From assembly GCA_963793825.1 (NCBI GenBank), contig CAWCBE010000016.1, forward strand, positions 62,001 through 126,000: a stretch of 64,000 nt of DNA. Direction: 5' to 3'. The notes under the pieces were generated by a model. The model was given only the letters and a program-made list of their open reading frames with translations, had not been told where the DNA came from and ran no database searches. The stretch comes from RYN-230 sp963793825. GTDB lineage: Bacteria > Actinomycetota > Actinomycetes > Streptosporangiales > Streptosporangiaceae. Both the position numbers and the translations under genes were made by a program. Every line of letters begins with the position of its first letter. Position 1 is the first letter of the stretch. Below are positions 41,438 through 50,092 of the stretch, piece by piece.

Positions 41438-43285
41438 TTACGCGCCCTCACCCTGCAGCACGCCGGCCACCGGCCGGCGTGCGCTGATGCGGGCGGGGAT
41501 GGCGGTGAGCACGGCGACGGCCAGCAGTATCACGACAACCATCACGGCCAGCCAGAGGGCAGGCGGGATCGTCATCGGGCCCCCGCCATTCCTCGCGGCA
41601 TCGTAGATGCCGATCCCGCCCGCGATGCCGAGCAGCGCCCCGGCCAGAGCGGGGAGCAGCTGGGCCAGGGACAGGCCGGCGGTGATCTGGCCGGGCGTCG
41701 TTCCCAGGGCACGGGCCAGGGCGGCCGAGTGCCGTGCGTCCAGCGCTGTCGCCCAGGCGATGAAGGCGGCGTTGACCGCGGCCAGGATGACGAGCATGAC
41801 CGAGATGAGCGTGGTCGCCTGGGCCAGCCGGGGGCCGAGGGACGAGCTCCCTAGCGTCGCATGCAGGATCAGCACGACCATGAGGCCGCTGGCGGTGACG
41901 GCGATGCTGAACACGCTCAGCAGCAGCCGCCACGGCCGGCGAACGGCCAGCCGGGTGCCGATGAGGAGCGGTGCCGGCAGATGCGCTGACAGCCTGATCA
42001 CCCTGGCCCGGCGCCGTGGTGCCCGGGCCGAGTCCTCGAGCGCGGCGACCGTGCTCTGGCGCGCGGCGCGGATGGCCGGCACGAACGTGGCCACGACAGC
42101 CACCGCCACCGCCAGCGCGATCACCAGGCCGACCGTGGAGGCGCTCAGTGACGGGGCGCTCGGGGCGCCGAGGAGGCCGGCCCCCGGTCCGTCGAGCAAC
42201 GGCGCTGCCAGCCACCCGGTCGCCAGTCCTACCCCGGCGGCGCACAGGCCGACCAGCGTGTGCTCGAACAGGAGCACCACGGCAACGAGCCGCGGCGTGC
42301 CGCCGACCGCCTTCAGCAGGCCCACCCGGCGGGTCTGCTCGGCCATGCGCCCGCCCACGAGCACCACCACGCTCGCCAGCGCCAGGAAGGCGAGCAGCCA
42401 GCTCCCTGTGATGAAGACCCGCTGCATCTTGGTGATGACCTGCGCGTCCCCGTCGCGGATGCTCGGCCAGGAGTACAGGTACGGCGCCGCCGGTGAGGCG
42501 CTGGCGTCGTAGCGGTCGGCGAACGAGCGTGCGCTGGAAGGATCGCTGAGCTTCAGGTTCAGGAAGTAGGCGACGGGTGTGGAGGCCGCCGCGTGCGCGA
42601 TGTGCCCGGCATCGGCCTCGGTTGCCCAGACGAGGCCGGGTCTGGTGGAGCTGAGGGCCCCCGTCAGGAAGCAGCCGAGGGGGGCGCCGCAGGTGCCCGG
42701 ATAGTCGGGGACAGCGGCGGTGACCGCCGTCCCGGCCACTTCGAACGAGCTCCCGCCCAGGCTCAGCCGGTCACCGACGTGAAGGCCGAGTACATCCGCG
42801 AACGCTGCCTCGACGACTACCCGGCCGGGCCGGATCCAGCTGCCCTGCACCAGCTTCGGCTGGTCGACGGCCGAGGGTGCGGCGGTCCGCCCTTCCACCT
42901 CGGCGCCTCCCGTCGTGTGGCCCGCCCGGAGCAACGTCCAGGTCACCGGGAACGGCCCGCTGTGCGCGGCCACCCCCGGGGCGTGCTCGAGGGACAGCAG
43001 CCCGCGCACATCGGCTGACCCAGCGCCACTCGGACCGCCGGGTGTGGCCCTCGTGGCCGGCCCAGGGGCAGTCGAGCCGTTCGGGAGGAGCGACGTCACG
43101 ATGTCCGGCCCGTTCGTCGCGGCCCGGGTCCTCGCGTACGGGCTGTCCGTCGTGCCCTGGAGCGCGAGCCCGAGCGCCAGCGTCGCGGTCCCGGCTGCGA
43201 TGGCGAGCAGCAGGAGGATGGCCTGGGCGGGCCGGTGACGGATGTCCTTCACCGCCAGGCGCCAGGCGAGCAGGACCGGGCCCAC
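41438..43285 (-). CDS. FtsX-type ABC transporter permease
   Basis: The 615-residue protein begins with a cytosolic amphipathic start (LLAWRLAVKDIRHRPAQ), a first membrane helix (AILLLLAIAAGTATLALGLAL), a large extracellular MacB-like domain (about 55-270), a three-helix FtsX bundle (LLAFLALASVVVLVGGRMAE onward), then a second smaller set of helices and a final helix (LWLAVMVVVILLAVAVLTA). It pairs with the ATPase gene that ends 3 bases before its GTG. These systems usually export or move lipids, peptides or drugs. Confidence 0.88.
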   Translation of the reverse strand: MGPVLLAWRLAVKDIRHRPAQAILLLLAIAAGTATLALGLALQGTTDSPYARTRAATNGPDIVTSLLPNGSTAPGPATRATPGGPSGAGSADVRGLLSLEHAPGVAAHSGPFPVTWTLLRAGHTTGGAEVEGRTAAPSAVDQPKLVQGSWIRPGRVVVEAAFADVLGLHVGDRLSLGGSSFEVAGTAVTAAVPDYPGTCGAPLGCFLTGALSSTRPGLVWATEADAGHIAHAAASTPVAYFLNLKLSDPSSARSFADRYDASASPAAPYLYSWPSIRDGDAQVITKMQRVFITGSWLLAFLALASVVVLVGGRMAEQTRRVGLLKAVGGTPRLVAVVLLFEHTLVGLCAAGVGLATGWLAAPLLDGPGAGLLGAPSAPSLSASTVGLVIALAVAVAVVATFVPAIRAARQSTVAALEDSARAPRRRARVIRLSAHLPAPLLIGTRLAVRRPWRLLLSVFSIAVTASGLMVVLILHATLGSSSLGPRLAQATTLISVMLVILAAVNAAFIAWATALDARHSAALARALGTTPGQITAGLSLAQLLPALAGALLGIAGGIGIYDAARNGGGPMTIPPALWLAVMVVVILLAVAVLTAIPARISARRPVAGVLQGEGA

Positions 43286-43288
43286 CGG

Positions 43289-44035
43289 TCAGCCCTCAAG
43301 CCCGGCGAGCGCGCCGAGGTTCCCGGTGGTGCCGCCGGTCAGCCGGGTCTCGTCAACGAAGGCCCCGTCGCGCATCGAGATCATCCGGTCGGCAGTGGCC
43401 GCGATCCGGGTGTCGTGGGTGACGATGATCAGGGTCTGCCCGGCCGCGTGCAGGCTCTCGAAGAGGCGGAGCAGTTCCAGGGTGGCCGCACTGTCGAGGT
43501 TGCCGGTCGGCTCATCGGCCAGGACCACAGCAGGCTCGTTGGCGAGCGCCCGGGCGATGGCCACCCGCTGGCGCTGGCCCCCGGACAGCGCCGTGGGCAG
43601 GAATGAGGCCCGGTCGGCCAGCCCGACCCGGTCCAGCAGGTCCGCGGCCCGCCGCCGGGCGGCGCGCGGCGAGCGCCCGGCCAGCAGTGCGGGCAGCTCG
43701 ACGTTCTCCGCCGCGGTCAGCTCGTCCATCAGGTGAAAGGCCTGGAACACGAACCCGACCGCGTCACACCGCATCCGGGCCAGCGCCCGCTCCGACAGCT
43801 GGTCGAGGCGCTGCCCGGCCAGCCAGATAGCCCCGGCCGTAGGCCGGTCCAGACCGCCCAGCAGGTGCAGCAGCGTCAACTTCCCGCACCCGCTCGGCCC
43901 CATCACCGCCAGCGTCTCGCCGGGTGCGATGTCCAGGTCCACGCCGTCCACCGCGCGGACCAGCCCCGCGTTCCGGCCGTACTCCTTGCGCAGCCCGCGG
44001 GCGCGCAGCACCGGCGTGCCGTCTATGCCGTTCAT
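43289..44035 (-). CDS. MacB/LolD-type ABC ATPase with Leu in Walker A
   Basis: The 248-residue ATPase has Walker A GPSGCGKLTLLHLLGGLD, Q loop FQAFHLMDELTAAENV, signature LSGGQRQRVAIARAL, Walker B VVLADEPTGNLD and switch His THDTRIAATADR. In Walker A the Ser/Thr after Lys52 is Leu53 (TTG at 43877-43879 on the minus strand), which should impair Mg-ATP handling. The same change, in the same 15-base context, occurs in uvrA. ATG 44035 overlaps the PadR stop as ATGA, with GGAAGGA before it. Confidence 0.9.
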   Translation of the reverse strand: MNGIDGTPVLRARGLRKEYGRNAGLVRAVDGVDLDIAPGETLAVMGPSGCGKLTLLHLLGGLDRPTAGAIWLAGQRLDQLSERALARMRCDAVGFVFQAFHLMDELTAAENVELPALLAGRSPRAARRRAADLLDRVGLADRASFLPTALSGGQRQRVAIARALANEPAVVLADEPTGNLDSAATLELLRLFESLHAAGQTLIIVTHDTRIAATADRMISMRDGAFVDETRLTGGTTGNLGALAGLEG

Positions 44036-44574
44036 GGTCGGTCCTTCCGGTCGGTCCAGTTCCGTTCGCACGCTTCCAGCCAGTGCAGATCCGCCTGCAG
44101 CCGGAGCACGATGCCCTCCAGCAGCAGGGCCGCGTCCGAGCGGTCCGGCTCGGCCATCGCCGCGCGCTGGGCATCCCGCAGGCGGCGCAGCAGCTCCCGG
44201 CGCTGCCCGTCGATGATGGCCAGCGGGTCGGCCAGCCGGGCCGCCGCGGCCGCGATCAGCTTGAGATGGAATTCCGCCAGGCCCGGCCCGGGCCAGCTCA
44301 CCTCGGTGATCCAGGCACTGACCCGCTGCTGCCCGGCCGCCGTCAGCGCGTAGACCTTGCGGTCCGGCCGGTCCGGCAGGCCCGCGGCCTGCTCGCAGGT
44401 CACCAGCCCGGCCTTCTCCAGCCGCGACAGCGTGACGTAGATCTGCCCGGCGTTCATCGCATCCCCGGCCGGGCCGAGCGCCTGCTGCAGCCGGCCGCGG
44501 AGCTGGTAGCCATGCGACGGCTCCTTGGCCAGCATGGCCAGCACCACCTCCTGCTGCACGGCTTCCTCCCTCAT
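44032..44574 (-). CDS. PadR-family transcriptional regulator
   Basis: The 180-residue protein has the PadR winged helix (VVLAMLAKEPSHGYQLRGRL, NAGQIYVTLSRLEKAGLV, KVYALTAAGQQRV) and the helical C-terminal dimerisation domain of subfamily-1 members. GTG 44559 with GGGAGGAA upstream is an alternative start. It is the first gene of the PadR-ATPase-permease operon and a repressor-type operator overlaps its promoter, a common arrangement for efflux systems induced by their substrate. Confidence 0.9.
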   Translation of the reverse strand: MREEAVQQEVVLAMLAKEPSHGYQLRGRLQQALGPAGDAMNAGQIYVTLSRLEKAGLVTCEQAAGLPDRPDRKVYALTAAGQQRVSAWITEVSWPGPGLAEFHLKLIAAAAARLADPLAIIDGQRRELLRRLRDAQRAAMAEPDRSDAALLLEGIVLRLQADLHWLEACERNWTDRKDRP

Positions 44575-44590
44575 CTAACGGCTAGCCATA

Positions 44591-44619
44591 TAGATAGCGG
44601 TTATCTCAGGGGGTGTCAA
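44591..44619 (-). promoter_or_regulatory. Sigma-70-type promoter with overlapping PadR operator
   Basis: On the minus strand TTGACA (44619-44614), a 17-base spacer and TATCTA (44596-44591) form a near-consensus promoter. The palindrome AGATA-N5-TATCT (44592-44606) covers the -10 and adjoining spacer, as expected for repression by the PadR protein. The leader would be only about 10 bases. Confidence 0.65.
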
Positions 44620-44646
44620 GCTCCGACGGCGCTCCGTCCGGCCCGC

Positions 44647-44780
44647 GCGGCCGGAGTGCCACCCCGGTGCCCCCGCCAGGAGGGCCACCCCGCTCCCGGC
44701 CGGAGCGCCACCCCGGCGTCCCCGCCTGGAGGGCCACCCCGCCGCCCCCGCCTGGAGAGCCACCCCGCTCCCGGCTGCGT
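44647..44780. repeat. Degenerate GC-rich repeats GGAGNGCCACCCC
   Basis: Five imperfect copies of a 25-30 base unit start at about 44647, 44677, 44702, 44728 and 44753, each beginning GGAG and containing GCCACCCC. They fill much of the 295-base gap between the PadR and lyase genes. Confidence 0.65.
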
Positions 44781-44809
44781 GGCTGGGGCTTTGATGTAGT
44801 TCGGTATGT

Positions 44810-44826
44810 ATGAATGTCCCATTCAT
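44810..44826. promoter_or_regulatory. Palindrome ATGAATG-N3-CATTCAT upstream of the lyase operon
   Basis: The perfect 7-base arms lie in the only AT-rich stretch (about 44788-44835) before the lyase gene, 44-60 bases upstream of its ATG. Two copies of ATGTAGTT flank it (44794 and 44825). It looks like a regulator site over a promoter; the regulator is unknown. Confidence 0.5.
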
Positions 44827-44869
44827 GTAGTTGTGGCACGCCCCGGAGCGCGGGGCCGGGGAGCAGCGG

Positions 44870-46372
44870 ATGGCACAGCCGGGCATCACGATCGACGGGT
44901 CGTCGCTCAGTTGTGCGCAGGTGGCCAGCGTGGCGCGGGGTGCGGCCCGGGTCCGGGTGGGTAAGGCGGCGCGGGCCGCCGCCGGGGCCGCGTGGCAGGT
45001 GGCTCAGGAGGTAGCCCGGCAGCGCGCGGTGTACGGCCGCACCACTGGGGTGGGGGCCAAACGCAACGTCACCGTGACCGCCAGCGAGGCGCCTGAGCAC
45101 GGGCTGCACGTGCTGCGCAGTCACGCCGCCGGGACCGGCCCCCTGCTCGGCCCGGAACTCGGCCGGGCCATGCTGGTGGTCCGGCTGAACCAGATCGGCG
45201 CCGGCGGCTCCGGGGTGGACCCGGGGGTGCTCGGCGTGCTGGCTGACGCGATCAACCGAGGATTCACCCCGCCGGTCTCCCGCTACGGGGCAATCGGCAC
45301 CGGGGACCTGACCGCGCTCGCCTCGACCGGGCTGTGCCTGCTCGGCGAGCGGGACTGGCTGACCGCCGGGCCCGGGGCCACCGCCGGGCCGCCGCCCTGG
45401 TTCCCGCTGCGCCCGGCCGAGGCGCTCGGTTTCATCAGCAGCAACGCGGCCACCCTCGGGGAGGCCGCGCTGGCCTGCGACGACCTGGCCGCGGCGGCCC
45501 GGGCGGCGGTGTGCGTCACGGCCCTGTCGCTGCTGGCGGTCCGCGGCTCGCAGGAGCCGTTCGCCGCGCCGGTGCAGCGCGCCCGGCCGCACCCCGGCCA
45601 GCAGTGGGTGGCGGCTGCGATGCGCCACCTGGCCGGGGCCGCCCCGCCCGCGCCGGCCCGGCTGCAAGACCCCTACGGCTACCGGGCGTTCCCGCAGGTG
45701 CACGGCCCGGCGGTGGATGCGCTGCGGCACGCGGACGCGGTCCTCACCACCGAGATCAACGCGGCCAGCGAGAACCCGCTGGTGGACCGCGAGGCCCGCA
45801 CGGTGTGGCACAACGGCAACTTCCACGCGGCCTACGCCGGCCTGGCCCTGGACGCGGCCCGGGCCGCGCTGTTCCAGACCGCCGCGCTGTCCGCGGCCCG
45901 GCTGGGCACCCTGGTCGAGCCGGCCTTCACCGGCCTGGAAGCCTTCGCCGCGCAGACCCCGGCCAGTTCCGGGATCATGATCCTGGAATACGTCGCCCAG
46001 TCGGCGGTGGCCGACATCCGCCGGTTCGCCGCCCCGGCCGCGCTGGGCAGCGCGGTGGTGTCCCGGGGAGTGGAGGAGCACGCCGGGTTCGCCACCCAGG
46101 CCGCGCGGGCCACCACCGAGGTAGCCGCCGCCTACCGCACGGTGCTGTGCTGCGAACTGGTGGCCGCGGTCCGGGTGCTGCGGATGCAGCGCCGGGCCCC
46201 GGCGGCCGGGCCGCTGCGGGCCGCCTTCGACGCCGCGGACGCCGGGCTGGACCCGGAGACGGCGGACCGCCCGCTGGACGCCGACCTGACCGCCGCGGCG
46301 GACCTGCTCGCGGCTTATGCAACGATTGCGACGGTCGCCGGAGATGTCCCGGTATCGGGGACCGGCGGGTGA
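44870..46372 (+). CDS. Aromatic amino acid lyase (HAL/PAL) family protein with atypical MIO motif
   Basis: The 500-residue protein has the family framework: catalytic Tyr in YGRTTGVGAKRN, QDPYGYRAFPQVHG, WHNGNFHAAYAGLALD, SSGIMILEYVAQSAV and GVEEHAGFATQAA. The cofactor-forming Ala-Ser-Gly of VGASGDLAPLAH is replaced by AIGTGDLTALA, one residue shorter, so the triad could at best be Gly-Thr-Gly. Normal MIO formation is doubtful, and the enzyme may use a cofactor-free elimination, as described for ergothionase-type relatives. ATG 44870 follows GGGGAG. A molybdenum hydroxylase operon follows after 71 bases. Substrate unknown. Confidence 0.8.
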   Translation: MAQPGITIDGSSLSCAQVASVARGAARVRVGKAARAAAGAAWQVAQEVARQRAVYGRTTGVGAKRNVTVTASEAPEHGLHVLRSHAAGTGPLLGPELGRAMLVVRLNQIGAGGSGVDPGVLGVLADAINRGFTPPVSRYGAIGTGDLTALASTGLCLLGERDWLTAGPGATAGPPPWFPLRPAEALGFISSNAATLGEAALACDDLAAAARAAVCVTALSLLAVRGSQEPFAAPVQRARPHPGQQWVAAAMRHLAGAAPPAPARLQDPYGYRAFPQVHGPAVDALRHADAVLTTEINAASENPLVDREARTVWHNGNFHAAYAGLALDAARAALFQTAALSAARLGTLVEPAFTGLEAFAAQTPASSGIMILEYVAQSAVADIRRFAAPAALGSAVVSRGVEEHAGFATQAARATTEVAAAYRTVLCCELVAAVRVLRMQRRAPAAGPLRAAFDAADAGLDPETADRPLDADLTAAADLLAAYATIATVAGDVPVSGTGG

Positions 46373-46443
46373 GTCATGTGGCCCACATGGGTGTTGCTCT
46401 ATCGTGGCCCGCAGGAATCGGCGCCGACGAAGGTGGAGGCCAT

Positions 46444-48702
46444 ATGAGCATCCTGGGCACCCGGGTGGTACGGACCGAGGACCCGCGGCTGCTCACCGCA
46501 GGCGGCGTCTATACCGACGATCTCCGCGTCCCGGAACTGGCCGCCGCGGCCCGCGTGACGTTCGTGCGCAGCCCGCTGGCCCACGCCCGGATCACCGGCA
46601 TCGACGCCGAGGCGGCCCGCGAGGCGCCGGGGGTGATCGCGGTGCTGACCGCGGCCGACACCGATGACCTGCCCTCGCCCGGGGACCAGCCGATGACCGA
46701 GCCGCTGCTGGCCCGCGGCCGGGTCCGGTACGTCGGCGAGGCGGTGGCGCTGGTCATCACCGAGGACGGCTACCAGGGCGAGGATGCGGCCGAGCTGGTC
46801 AGTGTGGACTACGAGCCGCTGCCCGCCGTCGTCAGCATCTCCGACGCGCTCCGCGGCGACACGCTGCTGTTCGGCGGGACCGGCTCCAACCTCGCCGGGA
46901 CCGGGGGAGATGAACCGCCCAGGGGGGCGTTCGGTAATTGTGAGGTCGTGATCGAGCGGACGATCACGAACCAGCGGGTGGCACCGGTGCCGCTGGAGGT
47001 CCGCGCGGCGGCGGCCCGGTGGGCGGACGGCCGGCTCACGGTGTGGGCCAGCACGCAGAACGCGCAGCTGGCCCGGGACGCGCTGGCCGGGACGCTGGGC
47101 CTGGCCGAGGACGCGATCCGGGTCATCGCGCCCGACGTCGGCGGCGGATTCGGGGCCAAGATCGCCACTGAGCGGGACACCATGGCAGTCGCCTGGGCGG
47201 CACGGAAGCTCGGCCGCGCCCTGCGCTGGGTCGAGACGCGCAACGAGAACCTCACCGGCATGGTGCACGGCCGCGGCCAGCAGCAGACCGTGAAGATCGG
47301 CGGGACGAGGGACGGCCGGATCCTCGCCTACCACCTGGACGTCGTCCAGGACTGTGGCGCGTACCCGCGGATGGGCCAGGACCTGGTCTCCCTGACGCGG
47401 CTGATGGCCAGCGGCGTCTATGACATCCCGGCCGTCACCGCGACCTCCCGGGCGGTGGTCAGCAACACCACGCCGATCTCCGCCTACCGCGGTGCCGGGC
47501 GCCCGGAGGCGACCGCGGCCATCGAGCGGGCCGTCGACCTGTTCGCCGCCGAGATCGGCATGGACCCCGCCGAGGTGCGGCGGCGCAACCTGGTGCCGCC
47601 GGATGCCTTCCCGTACACCACCCCGGGCGGGGCGGTGTACGACTCCGGGGAGTACGCGGCCGCGCTGGACAAGGTGCTGGCCGCGGCGGGCTATCCGGAG
47701 CTGCGCGCCGAGCAGCAGCGGCGCCGCCGCGACGGGGCTCCGGTGCAGCTGGGCATCGGGGTGTCCTGCTACGTGGAGATCACCGCCGGGGACGCCACCC
47801 TGGGCGAGACGTCCCGGCTCGTGGTGGACAGCACTGGCGCGGCCACTGTGTACACCGGCAGCTCCGCGCACGGGCAGGGGCACCACACCGCGTTCGCCAT
47901 GCTGGTCAACGCGGAACTGGGCATCCCGATGGAGGCGATCACCGTGATCCACGGGGACACCGACGCGGTGCCGAAGGGGATCGGGACCTACGGCTCCCGG
48001 TCGCTGCAGCTGGGCGGCAGCGCGGTGCACCAGGCCGCGGTGGCGGTCAAGGAGCAGGCGCGGGACCTGGCCGCGAGCATGATCGAGGCGGCCCAGGCTG
48101 ACCTGGAGTTCGACGCTGTCCGGGGCGCGTGGCAGGTGCGCGGCGATCCGGACAGCGCGCTGGGCTGGGCCGCCATCGCGGAGCGGGCCGGCCCGGCGGG
48201 GCTGGCCGCCGAGGTGGACTTCCGGGCTGGCAGCCCGACGTTCCCGTTCGGTGCGCACCTGGCCGTGATCGAGGTGGACACCGAGACCGGCCAGGCCGTG
48301 CTGCGGCGGCACGTCACCGTGGACGACGCCGGGGTCGTGCTGAACCCGGTGCTGGCCGAGGGGCAGCGGCACGGCGGCATCGCCCAGGGGGTGGCCCAGG
48401 CGCTGCTGGAAGAGGTGCGTTACGACCCGGAGGGCAACCCGCTGACCAGCACGCTGGCCGATTACGCGGCGATCACCGCGACCGAGCTGCCGTCCTTCGA
48501 GCTGCTGGAGATGGAGACCCCGACGACAATCAACCCGCTCGGGGTCAAGGGCATCGGCGAGGCGGGCACGATCGGCGCCACCCCGGCCGTGCTCAGCGCG
48601 GTGGTGGACGCGGTCTCCCATCTCGGCGTGCGGCATATCGACATGCCGGCCACGCCGGTGCGGGTGTGGAACGCGATCAACGAGGCGGGGGCACAAGGGT
48701 GA
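46444..48702 (+). CDS. CoxL-type (form II) molybdenum hydroxylase large subunit
   Basis: The 752-residue protein is a xanthine-oxidase-family molybdopterin subunit: RVVRTEDPRLLTAGGVYTDD at the start, PDVGGGFGAK, ISAYRGAGRPEA, GSSAHGQGHHTAFAM and GVKGIGEAGTIGATPAV near the end with the catalytic Glu. The AYRGAGR motif marks form II, not the AYRCSFR of true CO dehydrogenases, so an N-heterocycle or aldehyde substrate is more likely than CO. ATG 46444 follows GGTGGAGG. It probably forms a heterotrimer with the next two products. Confidence 0.92.
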   Translation: MSILGTRVVRTEDPRLLTAGGVYTDDLRVPELAAAARVTFVRSPLAHARITGIDAEAAREAPGVIAVLTAADTDDLPSPGDQPMTEPLLARGRVRYVGEAVALVITEDGYQGEDAAELVSVDYEPLPAVVSISDALRGDTLLFGGTGSNLAGTGGDEPPRGAFGNCEVVIERTITNQRVAPVPLEVRAAAARWADGRLTVWASTQNAQLARDALAGTLGLAEDAIRVIAPDVGGGFGAKIATERDTMAVAWAARKLGRALRWVETRNENLTGMVHGRGQQQTVKIGGTRDGRILAYHLDVVQDCGAYPRMGQDLVSLTRLMASGVYDIPAVTATSRAVVSNTTPISAYRGAGRPEATAAIERAVDLFAAEIGMDPAEVRRRNLVPPDAFPYTTPGGAVYDSGEYAAALDKVLAAAGYPELRAEQQRRRRDGAPVQLGIGVSCYVEITAGDATLGETSRLVVDSTGAATVYTGSSAHGQGHHTAFAMLVNAELGIPMEAITVIHGDTDAVPKGIGTYGSRSLQLGGSAVHQAAVAVKEQARDLAASMIEAAQADLEFDAVRGAWQVRGDPDSALGWAAIAERAGPAGLAAEVDFRAGSPTFPFGAHLAVIEVDTETGQAVLRRHVTVDDAGVVLNPVLAEGQRHGGIAQGVAQALLEEVRYDPEGNPLTSTLADYAAITATELPSFELLEMETPTTINPLGVKGIGEAGTIGATPAVLSAVVDAVSHLGVRHIDMPATPVRVWNAINEAGAQG

Positions 48703-48739
48703 CGGTGCGGGGCACGCGGGTGAAGGTGAGGGCACGCGG

Positions 48740-49207
48740 GTGAAGGTGACAGTGACGGTGAACGGCTCCCCGGTCGCCGCCGAGGCGGAGGACCGGCTGC
48801 TGCTGGCCCATTTCCTGCGTGAGGTGGCCGGGCTCACCGCGACCAACATCGGCTGCGACACCACCTCGTGCGGCGCCTGCACGGTGCTGCTGGACGGTGA
48901 GTCGGTCAAGTCGTGCACCATGCTGGCCGCCCAGGCCGACGGGCGCGAGGTGACCACGGCCGAGGGCCTGGCCGGGGCGGGCGGTGAGCTGCACCCGATG
49001 CAGCGCGCGTTCCGGATGGAGCACGGCCTGCAGTGCGGGTTCTGCACGCCGGGCATGGTGCTGGCCGCGGTGTCGCTGCTCCGGGAGAACCCGCACCCGA
49101 CCGAGGAGCAGGTCAGGACGGGCCTGGAAGGCAACCTGTGCCGGTGCACCGGCTACCACAACATCGTCCGCGCCGTGCTGGCCGCCGCCGAGGAGAGCGC
49201 CCCGTGA
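48740..49207 (+). CDS. CoxS-type 2Fe-2S subunit of the molybdenum hydroxylase
   Basis: The 155-residue protein carries both clusters: plant-type [2Fe-2S] (GCDTTSCGACTVLLDG with the fourth Cys in SVKSCTML) and the all-helical [2Fe-2S] (QCGFCTPGM and CRCTGYHNIVRAV). GTG 48740 starts MKVTVTVNG. The 37-base gap after coxL contains a direct repeat of GGCACGCGGGTGAAGGTGA that runs into the start region. It passes electrons from the Mo centre to the FAD subunit. Confidence 0.92.
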   Translation: MKVTVTVNGSPVAAEAEDRLLLAHFLREVAGLTATNIGCDTTSCGACTVLLDGESVKSCTMLAAQADGREVTTAEGLAGAGGELHPMQRAFRMEHGLQCGFCTPGMVLAAVSLLRENPHPTEEQVRTGLEGNLCRCTGYHNIVRAVLAAAEESAP

Positions 49208-50022
49208 TCCCGGCACCGTTCACCTACCGGCGCGCCGTCTCCGTCGACGAGGCGATCGCGATGGCGGCCGACTACGGCGTCGAGGCTAAGTTCCTGGCCG
49301 GCGGCCACTCGCTGCTGCCGCTGATGAAACTGCGGCTGGCCCAGCCGGAGATGCTCATCGACGTGGGCGCGCTGCGTGAGCTCAGCTACATCCGGGACGA
49401 GGGCGGGCACATCGCGATCGGGGCGCTGACCCGGCACCACGACCTGGAGCATTCCGGGCTGCTGGCGTCTTCGCTCCCGTTGCTGGCGCACGCCGCCGGG
49501 CAGGTGGGCGACCCCCAGGTGCGGCACCGCGGCACGATCGGCGGCTCGATCGCGCACAGCGACCCGGCCTCCGACCTGCCCGCGGTGATCCTGGCGCTGG
49601 ATGCCACGCTGATGGCCCGCGGGCCGTCGGGTGAGCGGGAGATCGCGGCCGGCGATTTCTTCGAGGGCCTGTTCGAGACGGTGCTGGAGCCCGATGAGCT
49701 GCTCACCGAGATCCGCGTGCCCAGGCCGGCCGCGGCCGGCTGGTCCTTCCAGAAGTTCACCAAGCGGGCCATCGACTGGGCCATCGTCGGGGTCGCCGTG
49801 CAGGGCGGCGCGGTGGCGCTGGTCAACATGGGGCCGACCCCGGTGCGGGCCGCCGCGGCAGAAGAGGCCCTGGCCGGGGGGGCGTCCCCGGCCGAGGCGG
49901 CCGCGCTCGCCGCGGAAGGGACCAGCCCGGGCGAGGACATCAATGCCACCCCCGCCTACCGGGAGCACCTGGCCCGGGTCCTGGTCGGCCGGGCCCTGCA
50001 GGAAGCTGCCGCACGTAACTGA
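49204..50022 (+). CDS. CoxM-type FAD subunit of the molybdenum hydroxylase
   Basis: The 272-residue protein has the FAD-binding loops AKFLAGGHSLLPLMK and RHRGTIGGSIAHSDPASDL, typical of CoxM/xanthine dehydrogenase FAD subunits, and the CO_deh_flav_C end (VNMGPTPVRAAAAEEAL). GTG 49204 overlaps the coxS stop (GTGA), so the longer upstream frame is excluded. Gene order L-S-M differs from the more usual M-S-L. Confidence 0.92.
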   Translation: MIPAPFTYRRAVSVDEAIAMAADYGVEAKFLAGGHSLLPLMKLRLAQPEMLIDVGALRELSYIRDEGGHIAIGALTRHHDLEHSGLLASSLPLLAHAAGQVGDPQVRHRGTIGGSIAHSDPASDLPAVILALDATLMARGPSGEREIAAGDFFEGLFETVLEPDELLTEIRVPRPAAAGWSFQKFTKRAIDWAIVGVAVQGGAVALVNMGPTPVRAAAAEEALAGGASPAEAAALAAEGTSPGEDINATPAYREHLARVLVGRALQEAAARN

Positions 50023-50092
50023 CCGCTGCCCGGCCGCCGGTGGCCGCCGGTCCGGGCCGCCTCCCGCTGGCATCCGGGACGAAGGAGAAACG

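Noticed and set aside
46399..49149. 916-residue open frame on the minus strand
   Set aside because: Antisense shadow of coxL and coxS.
46444..50022. Aerobic CO dehydrogenase
   Set aside because: The large subunit has AYRGAGR, not AYRCSFR, so it is a form II hydroxylase and CO oxidation is not supported.
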